64,000 nt of DNA from an uncultured Aquimarina sp. (GTDB taxonomy: Bacteria; Bacteroidota; Bacteroidia; Flavobacteriales; Flavobacteriaceae), in assembly GCA_947497175.1 (NCBI GenBank), contig CANMFM010000001.1, forward strand, positions 62,001 to 126,000, in the 5' to 3' direction. Under the pieces are notes generated by a model. The model did not search any database and was not told the origin of the DNA. It worked only from the letters and a program-made list of their open reading frames with translations. The position numbers were made by a program, and so were the translations under genes. Below are positions 19,363 to 28,845 of the stretch, piece after piece (positions within the stretch are counted from its first letter, which is position 1; each line of letters starts with the position of its first letter).

Positions 19363-19986
19363 ATGAAAAAAAATATGGAAACCACCACTATAGCAATTGA
19401 TAAATTAATTGAACAAGGTATTGCAGATTCTTATACATATCAAGAATATAGAGAACTTGTGAGTACCTTATTATCGCAAAACAAGTCTACCGGTCATGAA
19501 CAATCTGAGGCATTAACTAATTATAGTATGCTTAATGATCGTAGAATGAATCGTCTTGATAAAACTTTAAAAATGGATGAATCCATTAAAGAAGTTGTTG
19601 TTAATGCTACTGCTAAAGTAACTTGGTTAGTATTAACTGAAGGTTGGTGTGGTGATGCTGCGCAGTCATTGCCAGTAATCAATAAACTTGCAACTTTGAA
19701 TGATGGTATCAGTTTAAGGATTGTTTCTAGAGATGATCATGATGAGCTTATGAATAATTTTCTTACTAATGGTGGAAAAGCAATTCCTAAATTAATTGCA
19801 TATGATACTCAAAATAAAAGGGTTATAAACTCTTGGGGCCCCAGACCATCAGTAGCTACAAAAATGGTTAATGATTACAAAAAACAACATGGTAGTTTAG
19901 ATCCTCAATTTAAACAGGACCTTCAGGTATGGTATAATAAAGATAAAGGAAAAAATATAGCCGAAGACTTATCAAAGATAGTCTAA
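19363..19986 (+). CDS. Thioredoxin-fold protein with a single active-site cysteine
   Basis: A 207-residue protein. The thioredoxin-like core has TWLVLTEGWCGDAAQSLPVINKLA, where the usual Trp-Cys-x2-Cys is reduced to WCGDA, leaving one cysteine, and a cis-proline region AIPKLIAYD. An N-terminal helical part of ~80 residues precedes it. With one cysteine it is more likely to work through mixed disulfides or binding than as a normal disulfide reductase. Family members in Firmicutes and Bacteroidota are of unknown role. An ATG at 19375 is an alternative start. Converges with the TonB-like gene, overlapping by 4 bases. Confidence 0.82.
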   Translation: MKKNMETTTIAIDKLIEQGIADSYTYQEYRELVSTLLSQNKSTGHEQSEALTNYSMLNDRRMNRLDKTLKMDESIKEVVVNATAKVTWLVLTEGWCGDAAQSLPVINKLATLNDGISLRIVSRDDHDELMNNFLTNGGKAIPKLIAYDTQNKRVINSWGPRPSVATKMVNDYKKQHGSLDPQFKQDLQVWYNKDKGKNIAEDLSKIV

Positions 19987-20660
19987 TTACTATAATTAAA
20001 ATAGTAAGTAATCAGGCCTTTTTGTTCTTCTATATCTGATTTAGAAAATAAAGCTTGTTTGGCATAATTCATCGCATTGTCAAATAAGCATTCGTTACGG
20101 GTTGTTGAGTTTTTTTTATCGATTTTAGTGTCAATTACATACCCGTTTTTATTGACCTCAATTTTTACAACAACTTTACCGCTTCCGTTACATGTGTATA
20201 CTGGATTTGGTAATCTTCCTACGACTTTTCTGTCTTTTAGTGTATAGCTAGAAGAACTGTAACGATTATTTGTTTTCTCCTCTTCTGGAGTAGTTTCTTC
20301 TTTTCTCTCCTCTTCAATTACAACATCTTCTTCATCTTGTTGAGGTTCTTCAGTTTGAAGGTCTTCTTCGATTTCAGTTAAAGATTTTATTCGTTGTTCA
20401 ATTTCGTCGTGATCTTCAAAATCTTCATTGTAGGCAGCATGTGTTCTTTTTGCTTCATCAATTTGCCTGCTTTCTTCGGTTTGTTCCTCTTCTGGTTCTT
20501 GCTCTTCTTCATCCATTAGAAATTCTTCAGGGATTTCCATTAAAATCTCGGCTTGTTCTTTTTGCTTACTAAGCATATTAATATTGTAAAGACTAAGAAC
20601 AAGAATCCCCATCAGCATCGATGTGATAATTAGGGCTTTATGTTTTTCTATAAATTCCAT
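19983..20660 (-). CDS. TonB-like energy transducer
   Basis: A 225-residue protein with an N-terminal membrane anchor (about 9-27), a long Glu-rich periplasmic linker of ~110 residues (EEEQEPEEEQTEE and similar), and a C-terminal domain (GKVVVKIEVNKNGYVIDTKI and NAMNYAKQALF) that resembles the TonB/TolA fold. TonB would couple the inner-membrane proton gradient to receptors such as those encoded elsewhere in this window. The linker is acidic rather than Pro-Lys-rich as in proteobacterial TonB. No exbB/exbD genes are near. Confidence 0.65.
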   Translation of the reverse strand: MEFIEKHKALIITSMLMGILVLSLYNINMLSKQKEQAEILMEIPEEFLMDEEEQEPEEEQTEESRQIDEAKRTHAAYNEDFEDHDEIEQRIKSLTEIEEDLQTEEPQQDEEDVVIEEERKEETTPEEEKTNNRYSSSSYTLKDRKVVGRLPNPVYTCNGSGKVVVKIEVNKNGYVIDTKIDKKNSTTRNECLFDNAMNYAKQALFSKSDIEEQKGLITYYFNYSN

Positions 20661-20693
20661 AGGGTATTATAACTACTTTTATTCTACATTATT

Positions 20694-21401
20694 TTATGTA
20701 GTTTCAATTTTTGTTTGTAACTGATTTTCAAAAGATTGAACTGAAATAGCTTCGTCTATCGAAAACGATCCTATTTTTGTTCGTCTTAATGCAGTTAAGT
20801 GAGCCCCACTTTTTAAATGTTTACCAAAATCATGTGCTAATGATCGTATATATGTTCCTTTGCTGCAAACTACTCTAAAATCGACCTCGGGTAATTGTAT
20901 TCGGGTAATTTCAAATTCTGAAATAGTGATAGTACGAGGGGTAACGTCTACATGTTCCCCTTCGCGGGCATATTCATACAATCGTTTACCGTCTTTTTTT
21001 AGAGCAGAAAATACAGGAGGATACTGTTCTATCTCTCCAATAAAACTTGATGTCGCATTTTTAATACTGTTTTCAAAAATGTGATCGATTGAAAAGGTTT
21101 GGTCTATTTTTGTTTCAAGATCATAGGATGGTGTAGTAGCTCCCAGAGTTATGGTTCCTGTATATTCTTTGATTTGCCCCTGAAATTCTTGAAGTCGTTT
21201 CGTAAATTTTCCTGTGCAAATAACGAGTAAACCTGATGCTAGAGGGTCTAAGGTACCCGCATGACCTACTTTAATTTTTTTTATTCCAAAACTTTTTCGA
21301 ATACACCAACGAAGTTTGTTTACAACCTGGAAAGATGTCCATTGCAACGGCTTATCGATCAAAATAATTTGACCGTCTTTATAGTCTTTTTCGGTTAGCA
21401 T
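20694..21401 (-). CDS. truB: tRNA pseudouridine(55) synthase TruB
   Basis: About 235 residues from the ATG at 21401 (MLTEKDYKDGQIILIDKPLQ); the in-frame start 30 bases upstream would overlap uppP. The enzyme makes pseudouridine 55 in the T-loop of tRNAs. The catalytic aspartate is Asp52 in VGHAGTLDPLASGLL; other blocks are YPPVFSALKKDGKRLYEYAR and VVCSKGTYIRSLAHDFG. The usual C-terminal PUA domain is short or absent. It follows uppP by 13 bases in the ftsX-uppP-truB transcript. Confidence 0.95.
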   Translation of the reverse strand: MLTEKDYKDGQIILIDKPLQWTSFQVVNKLRWCIRKSFGIKKIKVGHAGTLDPLASGLLVICTGKFTKRLQEFQGQIKEYTGTITLGATTPSYDLETKIDQTFSIDHIFENSIKNATSSFIGEIEQYPPVFSALKKDGKRLYEYAREGEHVDVTPRTITISEFEITRIQLPEVDFRVVCSKGTYIRSLAHDFGKHLKSGAHLTALRRTKIGSFSIDEAISVQSFENQLQTKIETT

Positions 21402-21414
21402 AATAAGGGGGCTA

Positions 21415-22209
21415 CTATTTAATAAAACCAAAACTGATGGCTAATAAACCAACAAGAATACAATATAAGGCAAAATAAGTTAATTTACTCTTTTTTACCA
21501 AGGAAATCATCCATGTACAGGCAAAAAGACCAGAAATAAATGCAGCAATAAAACCAATTGCTACGGGAATGATGTTTTCTGATGAGAAAGAAAGATCCCC
21601 ACTAAGAATGTCTTTGGCTATTTTTCCAAAAATTAAAGGAATAACCATTAAGAAAGAAAAACGGGCTGCTTTGGTCTTATCATTTCCTAATAACACCGAA
21701 GTTGATATGGTAGCACCACTTCTGGAAATCCCTGGTAGCATAGCGATAGCTTGAGCAATCCCAATTACAAAAGCATTCAAAAAACTTACTGGTTTTCGTG
21801 TACTTTTGGCTTTGTCTGCAAACCAAAGTAACGCTGCTGTTATCATTAGCATAAAGCCTACAAACATAATATTGCCTCCAAAAAGCTGTTCAAGCTGCTC
21901 TTCAAAAAATAATCCAACGACAACCGCAGGAACCATAGAGATGATAATCTTTAGAGAAAATTGGGTTTCCTCATTGTTTTTAACCTGTAACAACCCCCTA
22001 AGGATAATCCAAATATCTTTTCTAAAAACAACTATGGTACTAAGTGCAGTTGCAAAGTGCAGTACCACGGTAAAAAGTAGAGACTCTTCAGGTACACTAT
22101 TATCTCCTAAAATCGCTTTGCCTAACTCTAGATGTCCACTAGAAGAAACAGGTAAGAATTCTGTAAGACCTTGTATGATTCCTAAAATGATAGCATCAAC
22201 GATTTCCAT
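21415..22209 (-). CDS. uppP: Undecaprenyl-diphosphatase UppP
   Basis: A 264-residue, multi-span inner-membrane enzyme that dephosphorylates undecaprenyl diphosphate, recycling the lipid carrier for peptidoglycan and surface-glycan synthesis. The two active-site regions are present: GLTEFLPVSSSGHLELG and MLPGISRSGATISTSVLLG. It is placed between DUF3098 and truB, an order conserved in Bacteroidota. Confidence 0.96.
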   Translation of the reverse strand: MEIVDAIILGIIQGLTEFLPVSSSGHLELGKAILGDNSVPEESLLFTVVLHFATALSTIVVFRKDIWIILRGLLQVKNNEETQFSLKIIISMVPAVVVGLFFEEQLEQLFGGNIMFVGFMLMITAALLWFADKAKSTRKPVSFLNAFVIGIAQAIAMLPGISRSGATISTSVLLGNDKTKAARFSFLMVIPLIFGKIAKDILSGDLSFSSENIIPVAIGFIAAFISGLFACTWMISLVKKSKLTYFALYCILVGLLAISFGFIK

Positions 22210-22274
22210 GCAGTATGTAAGATTTTCTTAAAAATTGATGCAAAGATATAATTGCAAAAAGATACATTGTTGAA

Positions 22275-22541
22275 TTAGTGTTTTTTCTTCTTGTTGGGGT
22301 TAAGTAGGATAGCATAGATTTCTATACCAAAACCTATTAAAACTATGGTTGGTGCCAGGCGTATTCTTCTAAAATTATAAATCTCAGGGTTAAAAACATT
22401 AGGATCATCACTTCCTCCACCAGCCATAAGAATAAAGCCTAAAGCAATTACTGCAATTCCGATAGCCATGACGATGTAGTTCTTTTTCCCGAAGACAAAA
22501 TCCGGGGTATGCGGTGTATTTTTATTGGATTGTTTTTTCAT
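22275..22541 (-). CDS. DUF3098 small membrane protein
   Basis: An 88-residue protein with two membrane segments (GKKNYIVMAIGIAVIALGFIL and RLAPTIVLIGFGIEIYAILL) separated by a glycine/asparagine-rich loop (GGGSDDPNVFNPEIYNFRR). The family is nearly confined to Bacteroidota and usually lies between ftsX and uppP, so it may help FtsX or cell-wall synthesis; this is inference from position. Its start overlaps the upstream gene by 20 bases. Confidence 0.85.
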   Translation of the reverse strand: MKKQSNKNTPHTPDFVFGKKNYIVMAIGIAVIALGFILMAGGGSDDPNVFNPEIYNFRRIRLAPTIVLIGFGIEIYAILLNPNKKKKH

Positions 22542-22929
22542 GCTTATCGTTATTTATTTCATTATAGATCACGCGATCCTTAATCATTAATTTGGATACA
22601 TGGCCCATATTTCTATCAGGGGTAAATATAGTCCATCTTTTAATAGCATACAAAGTAACTTTTTTGTTCACTATAGTGCTATCCAACTGCGTTACAGTTA
22701 AATTGTGCTGTAGTCCTCTATTGATATAGTAATAATGTTCATCATTTTCCAGGGTAAGCACGATATCAAAACCAGGAGCTTCTTTAACATCAATAACTTT
22801 ACCCGTAATTTTGAGTACATCATCTGGTTGTACATCACGTACAGGTCTGAATGTTTGAATAGCAATGGCCATAAAAATCAAAAAAAGAACAAAAACGATT
22901 AAAAACCATATTTTACCAATGCTGCCCAT
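22522..22929 (-). CDS. Unrecognised small membrane-anchored protein between lgt and DUF3098
   Basis: 135 residues: an N-terminal membrane segment (WFLIVFVLFLIFMAIAIQTF) and a ~100-residue, beta-rich outer part (LKITGKVIDVKEAPGFDIVL, YYYINRGLQHNLTV) that could be an OB-like fold. It has no lipobox. Its start overlaps the end of lgt by 17 bases and its end overlaps the DUF3098 start, so the three are translationally linked. I do not recognise the family. Confidence 0.7.
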   Translation of the reverse strand: MGSIGKIWFLIVFVLFLIFMAIAIQTFRPVRDVQPDDVLKITGKVIDVKEAPGFDIVLTLENDEHYYYINRGLQHNLTVTQLDSTIVNKKVTLYAIKRWTIFTPDRNMGHVSKLMIKDRVIYNEINNDKHEKTIQ

Positions 22930-23758
22930 GTGATCTAGTCTTGTATTTAGTTTTTATTTTGCTGAGGATTAGTAATGCCAAACCTATGAGAATAAAGGGT
23001 ATACTTAATAATTGTCCCATATTTAACGTCATATTGTCTTCAAAAGCCACTTGATTTTCTTTAAAAATCTCCAATACTAACCTAGCTGAGAAAAGTGTTG
23101 TTAATAAGACTCCAAAAATAAAACCTTGATGCTTTTTTAGATTAGTTTTTTGATATAGGTACCCTAATAAAACAAAAATCAAGAGATATGAAAAAGCTTC
23201 ATATAATTGTGTGGGATGCCTGGGGATTAGATCCTCTCGCATAAATATAATGCCATAGCTTCCGTCTGTTGGTTTTCCATAGATTTCTGAATTCATAAAA
23301 TTTCCTAGCCGGATAAACACGCCTGTTATAGGCGCTCCAATAGCCACCCGATCCAGAACCCAAAGCAAAGATGTTTTGCTTCGAAAACAATATACTATAA
23401 TCGCTATTATGGCCCCAATACTACCACCATGGCTTGCTAAGCCTGCAAAACCAGTAAAATTCCAGTTTCCATCTACGATCTGAAATGGTAGAAATATCTC
23501 TAAAGGATGTTGAGAGAAATAAGCGAAATCATAAAATAAACAGTGTCCAAGACGTGCACCAACTAGAATACCGATAAAGAGATATGTCGATAGCTTTTCA
23601 AGATTTTCGAGCGGGATATTTTCTGTTTTATAGATGCGTTTAATGATTTCATAACTCAAAAGCAAACCCAAAACAAAAAGTATTCCGTAGTATTTTATGG
23701 GGAAAGTTCCAAACAGCATTACAATTTCTGGATCGACATTCCATTCTAATGGTCCCAT
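22913..23758 (-). CDS. lgt: Prolipoprotein diacylglyceryl transferase Lgt
   Basis: A 281-residue inner-membrane enzyme with about seven spans that attaches diacylglycerol to the lipobox cysteine of lipoproteins. Signature regions: GLASHGGSIGAIIAI, the motif RLGNFMNSEIYGKPT and HPTQLYEAFSYL, with the catalytic-site residues expected in the family. It starts 7 bases after the end of ftsX. Many lipoproteins encoded in this window would be its substrates. Confidence 0.95.
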   Translation of the reverse strand: MGPLEWNVDPEIVMLFGTFPIKYYGILFVLGLLLSYEIIKRIYKTENIPLENLEKLSTYLFIGILVGARLGHCLFYDFAYFSQHPLEIFLPFQIVDGNWNFTGFAGLASHGGSIGAIIAIIVYCFRSKTSLLWVLDRVAIGAPITGVFIRLGNFMNSEIYGKPTDGSYGIIFMREDLIPRHPTQLYEAFSYLLIFVLLGYLYQKTNLKKHQGFIFGVLLTTLFSARLVLEIFKENQVAFEDNMTLNMGQLLSIPFILIGLALLILSKIKTKYKTRSHGQHW

Positions 23759-23765
23759 AAAATCT

Positions 23766-24644
23766 TTAATAATATAGTTCGTCGGTTCTAAGATTTAAGA
23801 ATCGCTGTGTAGCAAAAAATGTGCTTATCCATGTGATCAGTATTCCGATACCAAAAACACCTGCAAATAGAATAATAAGTAAGATCTTATCTTCTAACAA
23901 CGCTAATTCTGGAAACGTTTTATTGAGGTAGTATAATACAATTGCCACTCCAATTAATGCTACCACAGCTCCAATCATACCTAGACGTATACTTTTCCAT
24001 ACAAAGGGTCTGCGAATAAATCTTTTCGTAGCACCAACCATTTGCATGGTTTTAATAATAAATCGTTTAGAGTATACAGATAAGCGGATAGAGCTATTAA
24101 TAAGCAGTACTGCGATAAAAGTAAAAACACCACTAATTAGTAATACCCAAAAGCTAATTTTTTTTATATTATCATTTAGCAAAGAAATCAAAGGCTTGTC
24201 GTAGATTACTTCATCTACAAAATTCTTTTTTGATATAACTTCAGAGATTTCTTCGATTTTATCCGGAGCCACAAAATCAGCTTTTAGATATACATCAATC
24301 GAGTTTTGTAGTGGGTTGTATCCAAGAAAATCCATAAAATTTTCTCCAATATCCTTACTGTGTTCTTCGGCAGCTTCATCTTTAGAGATATACGTTGTTG
24401 ATTTTGTGTATTCTGCCAACGCCAATGTCTTTTCGAGTTGTTTGATTTCTACATCCTTAGCAGTATCTTTCAAATAAATAGTAAGCGCAATTTTTTCTTT
24501 GAAATGATCTGCAACCTTTTTAGTATTTAAAACTAACAAACCTAGAAGCCCTAATAAAAATAGCACCAACGAAATACTAATAACTACTGAGAAGTAGGAA
24601 GAGATTAGTCGACGTTTTTGATATTTTTCGAAAGATGAACTCAT
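23766..24644 (-). CDS. ftsX: Cell-division protein FtsX
   Basis: A 292-residue inner-membrane protein with the FtsX layout: an N-terminal span (about 15-37), a ~120-residue periplasmic domain, and three more spans at the C-terminus (SFWVLLISGVFTFIAVLLI, IRLGMIGAVVALIGVAIVL, ILLIILFAGVFGIGILITW). With FtsE it forms an ABC-type complex that activates cell-wall hydrolases at the septum; ftsE is not adjacent, as is common in Bacteroidota. It heads a seven-gene-type minus-strand series here of six genes down to truB. Confidence 0.9.
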   Translation of the reverse strand: MSSSFEKYQKRRLISSYFSVVISISLVLFLLGLLGLLVLNTKKVADHFKEKIALTIYLKDTAKDVEIKQLEKTLALAEYTKSTTYISKDEAAEEHSKDIGENFMDFLGYNPLQNSIDVYLKADFVAPDKIEEISEVISKKNFVDEVIYDKPLISLLNDNIKKISFWVLLISGVFTFIAVLLINSSIRLSVYSKRFIIKTMQMVGATKRFIRRPFVWKSIRLGMIGAVVALIGVAIVLYYLNKTFPELALLEDKILLIILFAGVFGIGILITWISTFFATQRFLNLRTDELYY

Positions 24645-24853
24645 AGATAATCTGATTTTGCCGTAAAAATAATAAAGTTAATGAGACTTTTTATTTTAAA
24701 ACGAATCTCATTTTAGAATAAATCGTCCGAATGAACCCCTTTACAGAACGGGATCTGTTTTGTAAAATAGTTTGGTTACATTTGATATATAAATAGTAAC
24801 GCACAGTCGCAATTAAAATTTTAATCAGATCATTTACTATTAAATTATAAAGT

Positions 24854-25786
24854 ATGCACACAGTAATTATCGGTGTTGGAGGTGTTGGAGGGTATTTTGG
24901 AGGAAAAATCTCTCATTCTGGTCAAAAAGTTACGCTAGTGGCCCGAGGAAAACATCTGGAAGCCATTAAACAAAACGGATTGCAAGTCAAAAGCATAGAT
25001 GGAGATTTTAGGACATATCCATTTTTAGCAACCGATAGTATTGGCAAAATAGAAAAAGCAGATCTGATATTAATGTGCACAAAATCCTGGCAAGTTGTTG
25101 ATGCGGCAGAGTGGATTAAACCTATCTTAAAAGAAAAAACTATAATAATTCCATTACAAAATGGTGCTGATAATACAGAAAAATTGTTTTCTGTTCTGGA
25201 GGCAAAACATATCTTGGGGGGGTTATGTAAAATCTATAGCAAAATAGAAGCTCCGGGAGTGATCTCGCATTTTGGACATTCACCTGAAATAGTATATGGC
25301 GAAACCGATAAAAGTGATACAGAACGGTTACAAAAAGTAAAAGAAGTATTCGATAAAGCTGGGTTTAATAATACAATTTCAGAAGATATTGATGTAGATA
25401 TATGGAGTAAGTTTATGTTTATCGCCACGGTAAGCGGTTTGGGAGCGCTAACCCGAGCCACTATAGGTGAAATGTACGAAAACCAAGAAATACGGAAAAT
25501 TTTAGAACAAACGGCTACAGAAATTCATGAAGTTGGTAAGGCTAAGGGCGTAGCACTTCCCGAGGATCTTGTAAGTAGAATCATGATGTTTATAAGTAAA
25601 CAACCTTATGACTCAACAGCCTCTACGCAGCGGGATATCATAGAAGGGCGTCCATCAGAACTCGATAATTTTAACGGATTTATTGTAAAGGAAGGAAAAG
25701 AATTGGGTATTCGTACGCCAACAAATACTTTTATTTATAGTTGTTTACAACCTATGGAAACCAAAGCGAGGTTAGCTAAAAACTAA
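24854..25786 (+). CDS. 2-dehydropantoate 2-reductase family protein
   Basis: A 310-residue Rossmann enzyme with an N-terminal NADPH-binding loop GVGGVGGYFGGK and segments ILMCTKSWQVVDAA, IIPLQNGADN and SKFMFIATVSGLGALTRATIGEMY, typical of the ApbA/PanE family. The family's main member reduces ketopantoate in pantothenate synthesis. No other pantothenate genes are near, and several paralogues of this family have other substrates, so no gene symbol is given. It is followed by leuS with its own promoter. Confidence 0.85.
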   Translation: MHTVIIGVGGVGGYFGGKISHSGQKVTLVARGKHLEAIKQNGLQVKSIDGDFRTYPFLATDSIGKIEKADLILMCTKSWQVVDAAEWIKPILKEKTIIIPLQNGADNTEKLFSVLEAKHILGGLCKIYSKIEAPGVISHFGHSPEIVYGETDKSDTERLQKVKEVFDKAGFNNTISEDIDVDIWSKFMFIATVSGLGALTRATIGEMYENQEIRKILEQTATEIHEVGKAKGVALPEDLVSRIMMFISKQPYDSTASTQRDIIEGRPSELDNFNGFIVKEGKELGIRTPTNTFIYSCLQPMETKARLAKN

Positions 25787-25819
25787 AACAAAAAACGATA
25801 GTAAACTCACATAAAATCG

Positions 25820-25827
25820 TAAATTTG
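25820..25827 (+). promoter_or_regulatory. Candidate leuS promoter -7 box
   Basis: TAAATTTG, matching TAnnTTTG, 20 bases before the leuS start. No clear -33 element. Confidence 0.4.
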
Positions 25828-25846
25828 CGGTCTTAATTTTAGATGG

Positions 25847-28660
25847 ATGAGTTACGATTTTAATACTATCGAAGCCAAGTGGCAAAAATATTGGGCAGAA
25901 AAAGAAACGTTTAAGGCTCAAAATGGCAGTGATAAGCCAAAGTACTATGTATTGGACATGTTTCCTTATCCATCAGGCGCCGGGTTACATGTTGGACATC
26001 CACTTGGGTATATCGCCAGTGATATCTATGCACGATACAAACGTCATAAAGGGTTTAATGTATTGCATCCACAAGGATATGATTCTTTTGGATTACCAGC
26101 AGAGCAGTATGCTATACAGACAGGGCAACATCCAGCCATTACTACTAAAGAGAATATAGCTCGCTACCGTGAGCAATTAGATAAAATTGGTTTTTCTTTC
26201 GATTGGAGTCGAGAAGTTAGAACCAGTGATCCAAAATTTTATAAATGGACACAATGGATTTTTATTGAGCTTTTCAATTCATGGTACGATAATGAAGAAA
26301 ATAAGGCAAGAAAAATTGAAGATTTAAAAGCTATTTTCGCATCAGAAGGAAATGAAAAAGTAAATGCAGTTTGTGATGAAGATGTAGTTCAATTTACATC
26401 AGAGCATTGGAATAACTTTTCATCCAAAGAACAACAACAAGTTTTACTAAAATATAGATTAACCTATTTAGCAGAGACCGAGGTAAACTGGTGCCCGCAA
26501 TTAGGAACAGTGTTAGCAAATGATGAGATTGTAAATGGAGTTTCTGAACGTGGCGGATATCCGGTTATTCGAAAAAAAATGACACAATGGAGCATGCGAA
26601 TTTCTGCCTACGCTCAGCGATTATTAGATGGTTTGGAAACCATAGACTGGCCGCAACCCTTAAAAGATTCTCAAACCAATTGGATTGGCCGCTCACAAGG
26701 AGCAAGTGTAACTTTTAAGGTAAAAGATCATAACGCAACCATCGAAGTATTTACGACAAGACCCGATACCATATTTGGAGCTACATTTATGACTCTGGCA
26801 CCAGAGCATGAATTGGTTCAAAAAATTACCACTAGCGAACAAAAAGCTGAGATAGATGCGTATATAGAAGCTACAGCAAAACGTAGCGAGCGTGAGCGTA
26901 TGGCTGATGTAAAAACAATTAGCGGAGCCTTTACAGGGGCCTATGCAGAGCATCCGTTTACTAAAGAACCCATACCCATTTGGATCGGAGATTATGTGTT
27001 AGCAGGATATGGTACGGGAGCTGTAATGGCGGTACCGTGTGGGGATCAACGAGATTATGATTTTGCAAAACACTTTAATATCCCGATAACTAATATTTTT
27101 GAAGGAGTTGATATTTCTCAAGAAGCTTTTGCCGACAAAGAGAATACGGTTATCTCTAATTCTGGCTTCCTAAATGGATTGCCTTATAAGAAAGCAACTA
27201 AAGCGGCCATTTACGAGTTGGAAAAATTAGGTCAGGGAGAAGGTAAAATCAATTATAGATTGCGTGATGCTGTATTTAGCCGCCAGCGGTATTGGGGAGA
27301 GCCGTTTCCGGTATATTACATAGATGGAATGCCGCAAATGATTGATATGAAGCATCTGCCTATCGAATTACCTGAAGTTGAAAAATACTTACCTACAGAA
27401 ACCGGTGAGCCGCCATTGGGCCGCGCTGAGGTTTGGGCGTGGGATATTGAAAAAAACAAAGTTGTATCTAATGATTTAATAGACCATACTACAATATTTC
27501 CACTGGAATTAAATACCATGCCAGGTTGGGCAGGAAGCTCATATTATTTTAATCGATATATGGATCCACATAATGATGAGGAAATATTCTCTCAAGACGC
27601 AATCACTTACTGGAAAGAAGTTGACCTATATATTGGTGGAAGTGAGCATGCTACAGGTCATTTATTATACGCACGTTTCTGGCAAAAATTTTTGTTTGAT
27701 CGCGGGATTGTTCCTGTAGATGAATTTGCTAAAAAACTGATCAATCAGGGGATGATTCTTGGAACCAGTGCAATAATATACCGTATAAGTGGTACAAATA
27801 CTTATGTAAGTAAGGGGTTAAAAGATCAACATGAGACAGAAGAACTTCGGGTCGATGTAGGCTTAATAAATAATTCTGATGAATTGAATTTAGAAGCATT
27901 AAGGCAATGGCAACCGCAATTTAAAGATGCAGAATTTATTTTAGAAAACGGTAAGTATATTGTAGGGCGTGAGGTCGAAAAAATGTCTAAACGATGGTAC
28001 AATGTAGTGAATCCAGATGGCATTTGTGAGCAGTATGGAGCAGATAGTTTACGGCTATACGAAATGTTTTTAGGCCCATTAGAACAGGCAAAACCATGGA
28101 ACACTGCTGGGATTACAGGCGTGCATTCTTTTCTTAAAAAACTATGGAAACTATATCATAATGGAGACGAGTTTGAGGTTTTGGATTCAGAGCCTACAAA
28201 AGATAGTCTAAAAACCTTGCATAAAACGATCAAAAAGGTCGAAGACGATATCGAGAATTTCTCGTTCAATACCTCAGTAAGTACCTTTATGATTGCTGTT
28301 AATGAGCTTACAGCTCAAAAATGTAATTCAAAAACGATTTTAGAGCCTTTATTGGTACTGATTTCTCCTTATGCCCCGCATATTGCGGAAGAGTTGTGGG
28401 CAAAACTAGGGCATGATGAGTCTATAGCTACAGCTACGTTCCCTGTTTTTGAAGAGAAACATTTGGTAGAGAGTACTAAGCGATATCCGATTTCATTCAA
28501 CGGTAAAATGCGTTTTACTTTAGAATTGTCTTTAGATTTGGGTAAAGATGAAATCGAAGCGGCTGTACTGGCACATGAAAAAACACAACAACAACTCGAC
28601 GGTAGAGTGCCTAAAAAGGTAATCGTAGTACCGGGTAAGATTGTGAATGTGGTGGGGTAA
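25847..28660 (+). CDS. leuS: Leucyl-tRNA synthetase
   Basis: A 937-residue class I synthetase. The HIGH motif appears as HVGH (residues 48-51 in PYPSGAGLHVGHPLGY), and KMSKS as KMSKR (GREVEKMSKRWYNVV). The CP1 editing domain is present (VFTTRPDTIFGATFMTLAPEH, GTGAVMAVPCGDQRDYDFA), and the C-terminal end has the anticodon-binding helices (ISPYAPHIAEELWAKLG). The start chosen is the second of two nearby ATGs (25843 is out of frame). Length is that of Bacteroidota LeuRS, which have an insertion before KMSKS. Confidence 0.97.
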   Translation: MSYDFNTIEAKWQKYWAEKETFKAQNGSDKPKYYVLDMFPYPSGAGLHVGHPLGYIASDIYARYKRHKGFNVLHPQGYDSFGLPAEQYAIQTGQHPAITTKENIARYREQLDKIGFSFDWSREVRTSDPKFYKWTQWIFIELFNSWYDNEENKARKIEDLKAIFASEGNEKVNAVCDEDVVQFTSEHWNNFSSKEQQQVLLKYRLTYLAETEVNWCPQLGTVLANDEIVNGVSERGGYPVIRKKMTQWSMRISAYAQRLLDGLETIDWPQPLKDSQTNWIGRSQGASVTFKVKDHNATIEVFTTRPDTIFGATFMTLAPEHELVQKITTSEQKAEIDAYIEATAKRSERERMADVKTISGAFTGAYAEHPFTKEPIPIWIGDYVLAGYGTGAVMAVPCGDQRDYDFAKHFNIPITNIFEGVDISQEAFADKENTVISNSGFLNGLPYKKATKAAIYELEKLGQGEGKINYRLRDAVFSRQRYWGEPFPVYYIDGMPQMIDMKHLPIELPEVEKYLPTETGEPPLGRAEVWAWDIEKNKVVSNDLIDHTTIFPLELNTMPGWAGSSYYFNRYMDPHNDEEIFSQDAITYWKEVDLYIGGSEHATGHLLYARFWQKFLFDRGIVPVDEFAKKLINQGMILGTSAIIYRISGTNTYVSKGLKDQHETEELRVDVGLINNSDELNLEALRQWQPQFKDAEFILENGKYIVGREVEKMSKRWYNVVNPDGICEQYGADSLRLYEMFLGPLEQAKPWNTAGITGVHSFLKKLWKLYHNGDEFEVLDSEPTKDSLKTLHKTIKKVEDDIENFSFNTSVSTFMIAVNELTAQKCNSKTILEPLLVLISPYAPHIAEELWAKLGHDESIATATFPVFEEKHLVESTKRYPISFNGKMRFTLELSLDLGKDEIEAAVLAHEKTQQQLDGRVPKKVIVVPGKIVNVVG

Positions 28661-28845
28661 AGCATAGAAAAGATGCATTAAAAAAATAAACAGTCAAATC
28701 GAATGGTTTTTCTAAATGAAGTGTAGAAAAATTGTATCGAGATTAGGCTTTTAAGTAAAAATAGCTTGTTTGAGATACATTTTTACTATTGCAAAAACAC
28801 TTAAGTTGGCGCAATTTAAGTTCTATTCTTCTTAAAGATAGTAAT

